Assembly: GCA_019425005.1 (NCBI GenBank)
Contig: JAHYYK010000036.1
Span: forward strand, 1-24,432
Length of the DNA stretch: 24,432 nucleotides
DNA from: Collinsella sp.
Lineage (GTDB): Bacteria; Actinomycetota; Coriobacteriia; Coriobacteriales; Coriobacteriaceae
Direction of reading: 5' to 3'
The notes under the pieces were generated by a model that did not search any database, was not told where the DNA came from, and saw only the letters and a list, made by a program, of their open reading frames with translations. Made by a program: the position numbers and the translations under genes. Shown one piece after another: positions 13,101 to 21,931 of this stretch (the stretch's first letter is position 1; every line of letters begins with the position of its first letter).

Positions 13101-16100
13101 CTAGCGAGTCCTATCCGAATTGTCCTCATTGGCGGTGTCTTTTTCGACCGCCGTGCGGCGGGCGCTGTAGGCGACGAGGCCGGCGCCTGCCGCGGCGAGC
13201 GCTGCGGCGGCTGCCGTAAGGGGAGCGTTGACATCGCCCGTGCCCGCAAGCGCGCCCGCTTTTCCGGAGCGCTTGTTATTGCCGTGGTCCTTGCCGCTGC
13301 CGGAGCTGCTTCCGCCGGAGCCGCCGCCCTCGTCAGCGCCGCCGCCACTCGAGCCACCATCGCCGCCCGCTGTCATCGGGGCGTCGTGAAGTCCTGTCGT
13401 ATCCGCGCTGTCGCAGACGCCGACCTGAACTTCTGAGCGCTCGCATGCCGCGTCGGGCACATGAAGCTCGTGCAATACGGCATCCAGCGCCGAGTTTGCA
13501 CCCGGTCGAATTTCCTCGAGCGTTACGGGATCGAGCGCCACCAGGTCACGCGCCTTCGCATACAGCGTTACGCGTTTGCCCACTTCGTCGCTCCAACTCT
13601 CGGGGATGGCGAAGCTCATGCGGAACTGTGCCGTGCAACCCGGTGCCAGCACGGCGTTGCCGTTGTCGGCTACCAGCGGGTGCGTCGCAAAATGTTCGCC
13701 CAGCGTCTCGAGTGCGTACTTCACGTGTGCCATGTCGTTGGCCGAAGCGTCCTCGGCAAGCTCTGGATCGTAGATCGATGCCATACGTGCGTTCACTCCG
13801 AATTCGATGGATGCGCTGGAGAACGGCTGGCTGGAGCCCTCTCGATACAGATCGATCGTGCCGGCGGTCAGCAAGGTGTTGCCGTCGTTTCGCACCGTGA
13901 CCATGAAGGATTCGCCTGCTGCTCCGGGCACCACTGCGCCCGAGGTGGCAACCGCGCCCGTCGGAGTGGCACATGCCACCAAGGGTACTTCGATGCCGTG
14001 CAGCTCTGCCTCGCTCTGCTCCGCGCTCACAATGTGCGTGGCGAGCGCGGAGAGCATGCCTCCCGACGTCAAAAAAGTCGTTATCTGATCGACGGGATGG
14101 TCCAGCTCGCACATCACGAACGGCTCCGTGAACAAATCGCGTGCCAAGGTGCTGGCGAAGATGCGGAAGTGCTTGCCCATCACTGCTACCGGGTTGCCTT
14201 CTTCGTCGTAGGTTTGTCCAACCTTGCCATCGGTGTTCTCCACATAGAGCACGCACCTGCCGTTGTTGCTTACGCTAAACGATGCCGGGCCACAGCCTGC
14301 GGCACCCACGAGCCGCGTTGCAAATGCCGATGCGCCTCGCGTCCAAGTAATATGCTGCAGTTGCTCGTTGACGGTTGCCAAAAAGCCCGAATGTTGTGGC
14401 CACGGCATCGCACGGGGTACCGTGGCGTCTGGTGACATAACGCCCCAGCCCGCAATGGACTGGCCGATCACGGCGTACGATGCGCAGCCGCAACCGTCTG
14501 CGGTCTCGTACGCAACGGGCACCACCATTTTGCCGTTGATAGTTTCGGGCGCGCCCAGCTCGATGCTCGACGGTGCTTGCGGAAAGCGGAGGACCTGACG
14601 GAACGTGAGGCTGTCGCCCGAAACGTCCGACCACAGGGTGAAACATTCCAGCGCAACCTCAGCCTCGCTGCCGAGCGCCTTTTCTGCGGTGGTTCCGCGG
14701 CGGTGGAGGTAGGCGCCCGACAGACGTCCGTCGACCAGCGTCTTGCCCACCGTGATACGCGGGCACTGCAGGCAATGGTAGCCATCCTCTTGCAGGCGGC
14801 CGCGCGAGATGCTGCGCCATGACGTATGCGACACCACGCGGATCTCGTCATTACTTATGCGCAGGCACACGACGGACAGTATGCCGGCTGTGCTTGCCGC
14901 GTCGAAAAGGGTGTTGTCGCCGTCGGGGCGCTCGCCCGAGACCAGCAGCACGTAGGCGTCCCGGTTTCCCCTCCCGTCCGTATATTCCACCACGTCGAAG
15001 TCGTAATCGTATATGCCGTTGCGCTCCACGTCGCCCTCGCCAAACCCAAGGGGGAAGTCCACGGGCGTGGGGGCAGACCACGTGTCGTTTGCCTTTGTGT
15101 GCACTACCAGGCGCGAGCGGCCATTGTCGCCGTAGCGCACCGAGGCGATACGGAATAGGCACTCCACGCCGGCGATCATCGTTAGCCTCATGTGAGCTTC
15201 GCTGAGCACGCCGGAAAACAGCACACTGTCGCTCGAGGGTTTGATACCGCCACGCTCGTCCTCCGACACGCCGGCAGAATTGGCGTTGGGGTCCGCAACG
15301 GCGTTCGTCGCCTGAACGATGTAGGTATACTCATACATCGGCGCGGCGTTTTCGTCGTTCTCTATCAGTGCGTGGACGAAATGCTCGACCTGTCCCGTGT
15401 CGTCGCTCTCTGCATCCGCCTCGAGCTCAATGCGCGTGACCGCTTGATCCCAATCGCGCACGACAGGCGCAACGTTTGCGGCAGTGGCATTAACCTCGGC
15501 GCGTGCGAGCAGCTCGGCGTTGGTGACGATGGTGGCCGATGCGATAAATTGCGGCACGCCGCCCGCCTTGATGTCGCCGGGCGTGCCGAAGCAGGCATCC
15601 AGCGTGTAAGGCGTATTTCCACCCAATGCCAGCTCAGAGCGCTGGAGTACATACTGGTCGCCATTGTTCACCGACATATTCCACGAATCGATGAGTGTGG
15701 GCCACGACCCCGACCAAGCCTTGGTGGTCCACTTGAACATTACGAACTGGAGTATCACATCGACATCGACGTCTGCACCTACGCGCAGCCGCGGAAGCTG
15801 GTGTCCATCTGCCTTCTCGTACCCAATGAACAGTGTGAGGGATGCGGCGCCACGCACAGCGGACGAAGCGACGCCTGCAATGCCGGCTCCAAAGGTGACG
15901 GCAAGTCCGATCTGGATGGTGAACGAGCCCGACGTGTTGGAATAGTCGAGCGAAATGTTCTTGAAAAACGCCGCGCCGCTGCCGTGCGTGTGGGCGCCCA
16001 CGGCGAGCGCCAGTTTTGCCAGCACCCAGGGGTTGACGTTTAGGAAAAACGGCACCGGTCCTAGGGTAAACTGCTCGGTCCAATTGAGGTCGGTTCTTAC

Positions 16101-17468
16101 CTGGAAGAGGGCCTTAATATTGCCGTATGCGGGGTCGTTGTTGTCACCCCAGGTTTTGCCCACCCAATCGTAGGCGAGCGAGCCGTACAGCTGTGTGGCG
16201 ATATCCATCGTGAACAGCGGCGTGCAATGGTGGCGAAGGAGCTTGGTGTTTCTTGGATCGGTGCCCGAACCGGCACTCATACTTTTGTACTGATTCCACT
16301 TCCCCTCCATTTCGTCGAGGTAGCGGTTTGCCTGCTTGGCGCCCGACTCGCGCGGTGACTTCTTCCAGTACTCCGGATCCGGATTGCCCGAATCGTTCAT
16401 ATAGCTGGCTGGTTTGTATCCTCCGCCAAACAGCACGTATCCAGCAAACGAGAAATCGAAGAGGATCGGAAATGTGGGTATCCAGCACGTGAACTTATTG
16501 CCGCCGATGCCGGGAAACGCCGCGGGGAAATCAAACGGAGTGACCTCTTGGTCCATGGTAGTGGGGACGATAGTGGTCGAGCCCGATTCCGCCTTTGCGG
16601 TCGGCGCGGTGACAACGGCCATGGGGGAGGAGAGCGTGTAGGTTTTGCCCTGATAGTCGAGGACAAAGCGCAGCTTGCACCCTTCCTCCAGAAGGCCCGA
16701 TGCCGCGTCGAGAAACTTGTCTTCGAGTGTGAACGTCGCCAGATTATCCGCGCCTGATGCGCTGGCCTTGATCTGGCCGATCTGCGTGACGGTTTCGGGC
16801 GAGCTACCCGTGGCGGGCATTACCTTGTTGATGTGCAGCGTTGCCTGTCCACCCTGTGGCAGATGTGCCTGTACAATAAAGGCATGCGTGTCGGGTTGGT
16901 CGTTTGCCGCGTCGTCCTTCGGCAATGCCATGAACGTGGCATCAGCGTACTGGATGTCCCATTCGTCGAATGTGAGCTGGCGGAAGTACGGCTCGCCGTC
17001 GGACAGCGGACGTGTGGGTGCGGTTATGGCGGTGCCGCCCTGGATACGCGCAAGGGGAATCTCGACATCGCGGTAGCCCGCCATGCTAATGGAGATGCCG
17101 CCGTTAAAGTCGTACGCGTCGAGAAGCGTTGCCTCGTCCACGTAGTCTTCCGAAAGAGGGGCGACCTCAAAGATGGCCGTGCCTTCGTCATCGGTCGTGG
17201 CGGTGAGCTGCTTGCCTACGGCATAGCGCGATGTGAGCGTGACCTGGGCACCTGCGATGGGCGTATTCTTGTTGGCGACGTCGACCACGACTACACCAAA
17301 CATGGTGCGCGAGAGAACGAGCACCTTGAAGGGATCTTCTTCGTCGGCATAGGCCGCGGTGGGCGCGAACGGCAGCAGGAAGGCATTTTCGCTTCCCGGC
17401 ACGCGAGGCAACATGATGCTCGCCAGCGAGGACGCTCCAGCAACAAGTAACGAACGGCGATCAAGCAT
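13101..17468 (-). CDS. Large cell-wall-anchored surface protein, LAxTG type
   Basis: 1455 residues from the ATG at 17468, which has GGGAG 6 bases upstream; the open frame extends 95 codons further without a plausible start. The N-terminus MLDRRSLLVAGASSLASIML is a Tat-like signal (twin Arg at 4-5), with a likely cleavage after AYA at 39-41. Residues about 45-150 look like a Cna-B or carboxypeptidase-regulatory beta-sandwich (NKNTPIAGAQVTLTSRYAVG). The long middle has no family I recognise. The C-terminus has a Gly/Ser-rich linker, the sorting motif LAGTGD (1407-1412), a hydrophobic Ala-rich helix, and RR followed by a long polar tail. LAxTG is the motif of class E sortases in high-GC Gram-positives. 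It should be exported and wall-linked. A LuxR-type gene lies directly upstream in the same direction. Confidence 0.8.
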   Translation of the reverse strand: MLDRRSLLVAGASSLASIMLPRVPGSENAFLLPFAPTAAYADEEDPFKVLVLSRTMFGVVVVDVANKNTPIAGAQVTLTSRYAVGKQLTATTDDEGTAIFEVAPLSEDYVDEATLLDAYDFNGGISISMAGYRDVEIPLARIQGGTAITAPTRPLSDGEPYFRQLTFDEWDIQYADATFMALPKDDAANDQPDTHAFIVQAHLPQGGQATLHINKVMPATGSSPETVTQIGQIKASASGADNLATFTLEDKFLDAASGLLEEGCKLRFVLDYQGKTYTLSSPMAVVTAPTAKAESGSTTIVPTTMDQEVTPFDFPAAFPGIGGNKFTCWIPTFPILFDFSFAGYVLFGGGYKPASYMNDSGNPDPEYWKKSPRESGAKQANRYLDEMEGKWNQYKSMSAGSGTDPRNTKLLRHHCTPLFTMDIATQLYGSLAYDWVGKTWGDNNDPAYGNIKALFQVRTDLNWTEQFTLGPVPFFLNVNPWVLAKLALAVGAHTHGSGAAFFKNISLDYSNTSGSFTIQIGLAVTFGAGIAGVASSAVRGAASLTLFIGYEKADGHQLPRLRVGADVDVDVILQFVMFKWTTKAWSGSWPTLIDSWNMSVNNGDQYVLQRSELALGGNTPYTLDACFGTPGDIKAGGVPQFIASATIVTNAELLARAEVNATAANVAPVVRDWDQAVTRIELEADAESDDTGQVEHFVHALIENDENAAPMYEYTYIVQATNAVADPNANSAGVSEDERGGIKPSSDSVLFSGVLSEAHMRLTMIAGVECLFRIASVRYGDNGRSRLVVHTKANDTWSAPTPVDFPLGFGEGDVERNGIYDYDFDVVEYTDGRGNRDAYVLLVSGERPDGDNTLFDAASTAGILSVVCLRISNDEIRVVSHTSWRSISRGRLQEDGYHCLQCPRITVGKTLVDGRLSGAYLHRRGTTAEKALGSEAEVALECFTLWSDVSGDSLTFRQVLRFPQAPSSIELGAPETINGKMVVPVAYETADGCGCASYAVIGQSIAGWGVMSPDATVPRAMPWPQHSGFLATVNEQLQHITWTRGASAFATRLVGAAGCGPASFSVSNNGRCVLYVENTDGKVGQTYDEEGNPVAVMGKHFRIFASTLARDLFTEPFVMCELDHPVDQITTFLTSGGMLSALATHIVSAEQSEAELHGIEVPLVACATPTGAVATSGAVVPGAAGESFMVTVRNDGNTLLTAGTIDLYREGSSQPFSSASIEFGVNARMASIYDPELAEDASANDMAHVKYALETLGEHFATHPLVADNGNAVLAPGCTAQFRMSFAIPESWSDEVGKRVTLYAKARDLVALDPVTLEEIRPGANSALDAVLHELHVPDAACERSEVQVGVCDSADTTGLHDAPMTAGGDGGSSGGGADEGGGSGGSSSGSGKDHGNNKRSGKAGALAGTGDVNAPLTAAAAALAAAGAGLVAYSARRTAVEKDTANEDNSDRTR

Positions 17469-17623
17469 CTTGGGCTCCCATCCCGCAAATATCGGTGGAA
17501 ATAATCCAATTTTGCGAGAAGACGCTTCGTGGCGGTAGTGCCGTTCGATGGCCAAAATGTCCAAATTGATCGAGCGAAGCGCCGGGTTCCGGAACGCGTT
17601 CGATGCGCTTGGCAGCCCGGTCG

Positions 17624-18628
17624 CTAACGCAACATATGCGCGACCAGCTCGGCGCGTGTGCCGATGCCAAGCTTTGCGTATACGCCGGATAGGCGGTTTT
17701 TGACGGTGCCCGGCGATACTCCCATATGGCGTGCGATTTCGGCGTTGGTCCACCCACGACAGGCGAGCATGGCCATGGTGAATTCCGTGGTCGTTAGATC
17801 GTCGGCCACGTCCTCGCCCGAATCGGGGTTGTGGATGCGCCGCCAGCCGTAGCTGAAGCGGTACGTGATCTCGATGATGCGCGCGAAATCGTCAGGGTAT
17901 TGCGTTTTTAGGCACGCCTCGATGAGCCCCTGTAAAAGGCCGTGGTGCTCGCCGATGAGCTCGATGAGGCCGTCGGGGCGCGCAATGTCCCAAGCGGCGC
18001 CAAAATGCGCTTTTGCGGCGTCGACGTCTTTGAGACTCATGTATGCCATGGAAGCTGCCAGGTGCAGGAACAGTTCCGAGATGGGATAGCTTCCCTGTTT
18101 CATAATTAGGGCGTTTTCCGCCATGCCCAGACTGCGGCCATATTCGCCGCGCAGGTACAGGGCATGCGCCATCACGTAGCTGGCGAACAAGCGCAGGCCT
18201 TCGGGCAGATGCGCCGCAAGCGGATAAAACTCTTCGGCAGAATACGGGGAAGGCAAGTGCAGCAGGACGCTCGCGGCCGAGGCGAACAGGATATGCGTGG
18301 CGTGGACGGCGGGCGATTCCTCGTCAGTTGGCGTATCGAGGATGCCCGCAAGGCACCGGCGGGCGTCGGCGATACGGTTGAGCGACAGACTGGCGTATCC
18401 GCAGATAAAGCATGCGGAATAGCGCAGTGCGGGATCGGTGGCGTCAAGATAGGGGCGCGCCGTCTTGGCAGCAAGGGTGGCCTGTCCGCGAAAGTACAGC
18501 GCTTCTGCCGTGGCAATGGCGCGCGAATCGGGGTCGGAAATGCCTGCAACCGCAGCGTCCATCTGCCCCGGCACAAAGGCAGTGCACATCAACGGCATGG
18601 GAACGCATGGGTAGCCATCGCAGTCCAT
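17624..18628 (-). CDS. LuxR-type transcriptional regulator with helical-repeat N-terminus
   Basis: 334 residues from the ATG at 18628, which has GGGAG 7 bases upstream and fits the promoter at 18664-18691. The C-terminal LuxR/FixJ-type HTH is clear: LTTTEFTMAMLACRGWTNAE, then IARHMGVSPGTVKNRLSGVY and AKLGIGTRAELVAHML. Residues about 40-260 are alpha-helical and Ala/Leu-rich, resembling TPR-like repeats of MalT-related regulators, but there is no P-loop ATPase and no receiver domain. The input signal is unknown. It lies 155 bases upstream of, and in line with, the large surface protein gene, which it may control. Confidence 0.85.
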   Translation of the reverse strand: MDCDGYPCVPMPLMCTAFVPGQMDAAVAGISDPDSRAIATAEALYFRGQATLAAKTARPYLDATDPALRYSACFICGYASLSLNRIADARRCLAGILDTPTDEESPAVHATHILFASAASVLLHLPSPYSAEEFYPLAAHLPEGLRLFASYVMAHALYLRGEYGRSLGMAENALIMKQGSYPISELFLHLAASMAYMSLKDVDAAKAHFGAAWDIARPDGLIELIGEHHGLLQGLIEACLKTQYPDDFARIIEITYRFSYGWRRIHNPDSGEDVADDLTTTEFTMAMLACRGWTNAEIARHMGVSPGTVKNRLSGVYAKLGIGTRAELVAHMLR

Positions 18629-18663
18629 CTTCCATCTCCCAACAGCTGGCAACAATAGCAGCA

Positions 18664-18691
18664 ATTGTACTCCTGTTGCTCGGGACTTGAA
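18664..18691 (-). promoter_or_regulatory. Possible promoter of the LuxR-type gene
   Basis: Read leftward: TTCAAG (18691-18686), a 16-base spacer, then TACAAT (18669-18664). The predicted start near 18657 leaves a short leader before the ATG at 18628. Confidence 0.35.
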
Positions 18692-18830
18692 TTTGTGGGT
18701 ATCGCCTACGATTGTGCCGAACGTATAAAGGAAGAGTCTATTGGCGATGCTCCCAAGGTGGCTACCGAAGCCTAGCTGACCTCGACATTAGGAAAAAATA
18801 CCACCCCTGTAAAAAGCTCTGTCGCAGCGA

Positions 18831-18859
18831 TGGGAAACGCATCTCGTTCTGCATATAAT
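18831..18859 (+). promoter_or_regulatory. Probable guaA promoter
   Basis: TATAAT (18854-18859) is a perfect -10 box. The -35 region at 17-base spacing (TGGGAA, 18831-18836) is poor, which suggests an activator or weak expression. The 297 bases between the LuxR-type and guaA genes otherwise hold nothing I can identify. I saw no purine riboswitch fold. Confidence 0.45.
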
Positions 18860-18925
18860 GAGGTCATGTGACGGTGCGTTTGCATGCGTGTAACGCATTC
18901 CCATCGAACCGAAAAGGAGCTCTGC

Positions 18926-19906
18926 ATGGATCCCAACAAGCGTCCCGACGACATGGTGCGTATCACCACTCCCGAACTTGCCCAGGCGTTCATCGAAGAG
19001 CAGGTCGCTGCAATCCGCGAGCAGATCGGCGACAAGAAGGTCCTGCTGGCCCTTTCGGGCGGCGTTGACAGCTCGGTTGTCGCGGCCTTGCTCATCAAGG
19101 CCATCGGCAAGCAACTCATCTGCGTGCACGTGAACCACGGCCTGATGCGCAAGGGCGAGAGCGAGCAGGTCGTCGACGTCTTCAAGAACCAGATGGACGC
19201 CAACCTGGTCTATGTTGACGCGACTGATCGCTTCCTGGATAAGCTCGTGGACGTCGAGGAGCCCGAGGCCAAGCGTAAGATTATCGGCGCCGAGTTCATT
19301 CGCGTGTTCGAGGAGGAGGCCCGCAAGGTTGGCGACGAGGTTAGCTTCCTCGCCCAGGGCACCATCTATCCCGACATCCTGGAGTCCCAGGATGGCGTGA
19401 AGGCTCACCACAACGTGGGCGGCCTGCCCGATGACCTGCAGTTTGAGCTCTGCGAGCCCGTCAAGCTGCTGTACAAGGACGAGGTGCGCGTCGTGGGCCG
19501 CGAGCTCGGCCTGCCCGAGAACATGGTTGAGCGTCAGCCGTTCCCCGGTCCTGGCCTGGGCGTCCGCTGCCTTGGCGCCATCACCCGCGACCGTCTTGAG
19601 GCGCTGCGCGAAGCCGACGCCATCGTGCGCGAGGAGATCGACAAGGCAGGTCTGACCATCTGGCAGTATTTTGCCGTCGTGCCCGACTTCCGCGCCACCG
19701 GCGTGCGCGAGGGTAAGCGCGCCTACGACTGGCCCTGCATCATCCGCTGCATCAACACCGTTGACGTCATGACCGCCGAGGTGCCCGAGCTCGACTGGGC
19801 GCTGCTCAAGCGTATTACCGCTCGCGTCACCGCCGAGGTTCCCGGCATCTGCCGAGTGTGCTACGACCTCACGCCGAAGCCCGTCGGCACGGTCGAGTGG
19901 GAGTAA
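18926..19906 (+). CDS. guaA: GMP synthase, ATP-pyrophosphatase subunit without glutaminase domain
   Basis: 326 residues. It converts XMP to GMP with ATP and ammonia in guanine nucleotide synthesis. The ATP-pyrophosphatase loop is LALSGGVDSS (41-50). The family signatures GLMRKGE, KRKIIGAEFIRVF, LAQGTIYPD, HHNVGGLP and RQPFPGPGLGVR all follow, and the dimerisation domain ends in LTPKPVGTVEWE, so the C-terminus is intact. Ordinary bacterial GuaA is about 510-530 residues because of an N-terminal class I glutaminase; here that domain is absent. Archaea and some bacteria supply it as a separate subunit, and none is encoded in this window. The start is secure: AAAAGGAG lies 6 bases before the ATG, and no coding sequence for a glutaminase lies upstream. 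Confidence 0.93.
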   Translation: MDPNKRPDDMVRITTPELAQAFIEEQVAAIREQIGDKKVLLALSGGVDSSVVAALLIKAIGKQLICVHVNHGLMRKGESEQVVDVFKNQMDANLVYVDATDRFLDKLVDVEEPEAKRKIIGAEFIRVFEEEARKVGDEVSFLAQGTIYPDILESQDGVKAHHNVGGLPDDLQFELCEPVKLLYKDEVRVVGRELGLPENMVERQPFPGPGLGVRCLGAITRDRLEALREADAIVREEIDKAGLTIWQYFAVVPDFRATGVREGKRAYDWPCIIRCINTVDVMTAEVPELDWALLKRITARVTAEVPGICRVCYDLTPKPVGTVEWE

Positions 19907-19939
19907 GCTAACTCAGCTGGTAGGCGACGAGAACTAGCA

Positions 19940-19972
19940 GATGTGACAAAGGGACAGTCCCTTTGTCACATC
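19940..19972. repeat. REP-like 33-bp palindrome
   Basis: GATGTGACAAAGGGAC (19940-19955), a single A, then its exact reverse complement. Palindromes of the TGTGACAAAGGGACAGTCCC kind recur between genes in many bacterial genomes, and I associate them with REP-type elements mobilised by RAYT transposases; that link is from memory. It follows the guaA stop and has no T-run. Confidence 0.6.
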
Positions 19973-19987
19973 CTCGATATTATGTGC

Positions 19988-20028
19988 GGGATGGTACGCC
20001 ACGCGGCGTGCCATCCCGTTCGTTATTT
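19988..20028 (+). terminator. Terminator after guaA
   Basis: GGGATGGTACGCC (19988-20000) pairs with 20005-20017 over an ACGC loop, with one G-T pair, followed by GTTCGTTATTTT. It also separates guaA from the convergent kinase gene, whose stop it abuts. Confidence 0.65.
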
Positions 20029-21171
20029 TAATGAGCCGAGTGCGCGAGTGGGAAGAGTCACGAGCATGGTCGTTCCGCGCTCCGAGCTCTTTTCGACCTC
20101 GATGGAGCCGCCGTGAAGTGCGGCGATCTCCCAGACCAGCGCAAGCCCCAGCCCCACGCCGCCGTATGCCCTGCTGCGCGATTTGTCGACGCGATAGAAG
20201 GGCTGAAAGATGCTCGTCTGGTATTGCTCGGGAATGCCCGGCCCCTGGTCGCGCACGCGTAGCAGCACGCGGTCGCCTTCGGCGCAGGCGTTGATTTGCA
20301 CGGTCGAGTTGGGCGCGCTATAGCGTATGGCGTTTTCGGTCAAGTTGAACAGCAACCGATAGATCAGCGTGTCGCTGCCGATCGTTTGCGCGTCGCCCTC
20401 ACTTGTAAGCGTGATGTCTTTTTGCTCGGCAAGGGGTGCCAGGTCCGTGAGCACTTCTTCGATCATCGGCGCTAGGTCAATCACATCGTTGCAAGGGACA
20501 CTGCGCAGCTCGCTCATCTCGAGCAGGGTCTTTGTCATGTGCGTCATTCGCTCGGTCTGCTCCTGCAGCAGCCCGAGCAGGCTCGCTGTATCGGCGTCGA
20601 CGTCGGGGTGCTCGGCGCAAAACAGCTCGACCTGGGCCTGCATGAGCGCAAGTGGCGTGCGCAGCTCGTGCGCCGCATTGCCCGTAAACTGTCTTTGTGC
20701 GGAAAATCCCTCGTCAAGGCGGGCAATCATGTCGTTAAACGACGCGCTGCAGCGCCTGAGTTCAGAGGGCACGTCCTCGCTGATCTTTGTGTCGGCGAGG
20801 TTGTCGGGCCGCACGCTCTCGACTTGCGCCGCAAAGGAGCGCAACGGCTGCAGCGCATGTCCGCTCACAAAGTAGGCCAGCACGCCACCGAGTAGCGTCA
20901 CCGCCGCGGTTATGCACCAGCTCGTCGCGCTAAACGATGCTTGGGCGTCGCTCACGACGATGGTCAGATCGTCATCGAGCTCTTTGCTTGCCGGGTCAAA
21001 TGAGCTGGGCGATGCGGCCTCCACCTTGCTGTGCGCCGACGCTTCTGCACCAATCGAGTCCATGTAGCGCATGCCGGAGTAGCCAACCAGGCAATTAATA
21101 AGCACGCAGGTCAAACATATCAGCAGAGCTGTCATCAACGTGATGCGCCATTGCAGGGACAGTCGCTTCAT
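20023..21171 (-). CDS. Sensor histidine kinase of an OmpR-type two-component system
   Basis: 382 residues. Membrane helices lie at about 10-30 and 85-104, enclosing a short extracytoplasmic loop of about 55 residues, then a HAMP-like linker (105-155). The dimerisation/phosphoacceptor box is GNAAHELRTPL with His168. The ATPase domain has the N-box NLTENAIRYS, the G1 box DQGPGIP, the F-box FQPFYRVDKSRS and the G2 box GGVGLGLALV. It phosphorylates the regulator encoded immediately upstream, whose stop overlaps its ATG by 4 bases. The loop is small and gives no hint of the signal. Divergence from a thiol-redox gene set suggests an envelope or redox cue, which is inference. Confidence 0.92.
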   Translation of the reverse strand: MKRLSLQWRITLMTALLICLTCVLINCLVGYSGMRYMDSIGAEASAHSKVEAASPSSFDPASKELDDDLTIVVSDAQASFSATSWCITAAVTLLGGVLAYFVSGHALQPLRSFAAQVESVRPDNLADTKISEDVPSELRRCSASFNDMIARLDEGFSAQRQFTGNAAHELRTPLALMQAQVELFCAEHPDVDADTASLLGLLQEQTERMTHMTKTLLEMSELRSVPCNDVIDLAPMIEEVLTDLAPLAEQKDITLTSEGDAQTIGSDTLIYRLLFNLTENAIRYSAPNSTVQINACAEGDRVLLRVRDQGPGIPEQYQTSIFQPFYRVDKSRSRAYGGVGLGLALVWEIAALHGGSIEVEKSSERGTTMLVTLPTRALGSLK

Positions 21172-21842
21172 TCGCCGTCCTCCATAACGTAGCCCTCGCC
21201 GATTCGGTTACGGATGGGGTCGTGCCCCAACGCGCCGCGCAGCTTTTTGCGCAGTGACGAGATGTGCACGCGGGTCGCGTTGCTAAAGCTGTTGACACTG
21301 CTATCCCATACGTGGTCGATGAGCTCCTCTTGGCTCACCGGTCGTCCCTGGTTAAGCATCAGGTACTCCAAGATGCCGGTCTCCTTGCGTGTGAGGGATA
21401 GGGCCTCGTCGCCCACGGAGGCGACGCGCGCCTTGGTGTCAAAGCTCAGCGATCCGCAGGTCAGGACAACATCGCTTTGCGTAAAGCGCCTGAGCGTGAG
21501 GCTGCGGATACGTGCCGCCAGCTCGTCAAGGTGGAACGGCTTGGTGAGGTAGTCGTTGGCGCCCGCATCGAGCCCCGCTACCTTGTCGGAGACCTCGCCG
21601 CGTGCCGACAGCACGAGCACCTTGGTCTCACAATCGGTAATTCTGAGCTGCCTGAGTACGGTCATGCCGTCGACGTGGGGGAGATTAAGGTCGAGCACGA
21701 CAAGATCGAAGGTCTCGATATCGAGCAGATCGAGGGCCTGCTGCCCGTCGTAGCAGCAGTCGACGCTATAGGCCAAGTTGCGCAGGCTGCGTGCGATTGC
21801 ATCGCACAGCGCCCGCTCGTCCTCGACGACCAAGATGCGCAT
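21168..21842 (-). CDS. OmpR/PhoB-family response regulator
   Basis: 224 residues, the standard length. The receiver domain has MRILVVEDE, phosphoacceptor Asp51 in VVLDLNLP, and conserved Lys in YLTKPF. The winged-helix DNA-binding domain (about 130-220) contains LTRKETGILEYLMLNQGRPV and VHISSLRKKLRG. It pairs with the kinase that overlaps its 3' end by 4 bases. AAGGAG lies 7 bases before the ATG. It is divergent from the CXXC peptide, ferredoxin and TlpA gene set, with only 89 bases between start codons, so it may control that set as well as itself. Confidence 0.93.
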   Translation of the reverse strand: MRILVVEDERALCDAIARSLRNLAYSVDCCYDGQQALDLLDIETFDLVVLDLNLPHVDGMTVLRQLRITDCETKVLVLSARGEVSDKVAGLDAGANDYLTKPFHLDELAARIRSLTLRRFTQSDVVLTCGSLSFDTKARVASVGDEALSLTRKETGILEYLMLNQGRPVSQEELIDHVWDSSVNSFSNATRVHISSLRKKLRGALGHDPIRNRIGEGYVMEDGE

Positions 21843-21870
21843 AACGTTCTCCTTGCATAGTCATTCGCGC

Positions 21871-21898
21871 TTAACACGGATTTTATAGTCGGTATGGT
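21871..21898 (+). promoter_or_regulatory. Possible promoter of the thiol-redox operon
   Basis: TTAACA (21871-21876), 16 bases, TATGGT (21893-21898). It lies in the 89-base gap shared with the divergent two-component system. A leftward TATAAA (21887-21882) could be the regulator's -10 box, but it lacks a convincing -35. Confidence 0.35.
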
Positions 21899-21931
21899 CC
21901 AATGGGTCGCGAAACGAAAGGAGTGGTCAGA

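Noticed and set aside
13461..16043. Several long + strand open frames inside the surface protein gene
   Set aside because: They are antisense shadows; the minus-strand frame has a signal peptide, a sorting signal and a good ribosome site.
17592..17601. GAACGCGTTC, resembling a LexA site
   Set aside because: The half-sites are separated by 2 bases instead of the required 4.
18695..18775. A 26-codon GTG-started frame upstream of guaA
   Set aside because: It has no ribosome site and no recognisable similarity, and overlaps the probable leftward promoter region.
19907..19940. AACTCAGCTGGTAG, resembling a tRNA D-arm
   Set aside because: No acceptor stem, anticodon arm or T-arm follows, and a REP-like palindrome begins directly after it.
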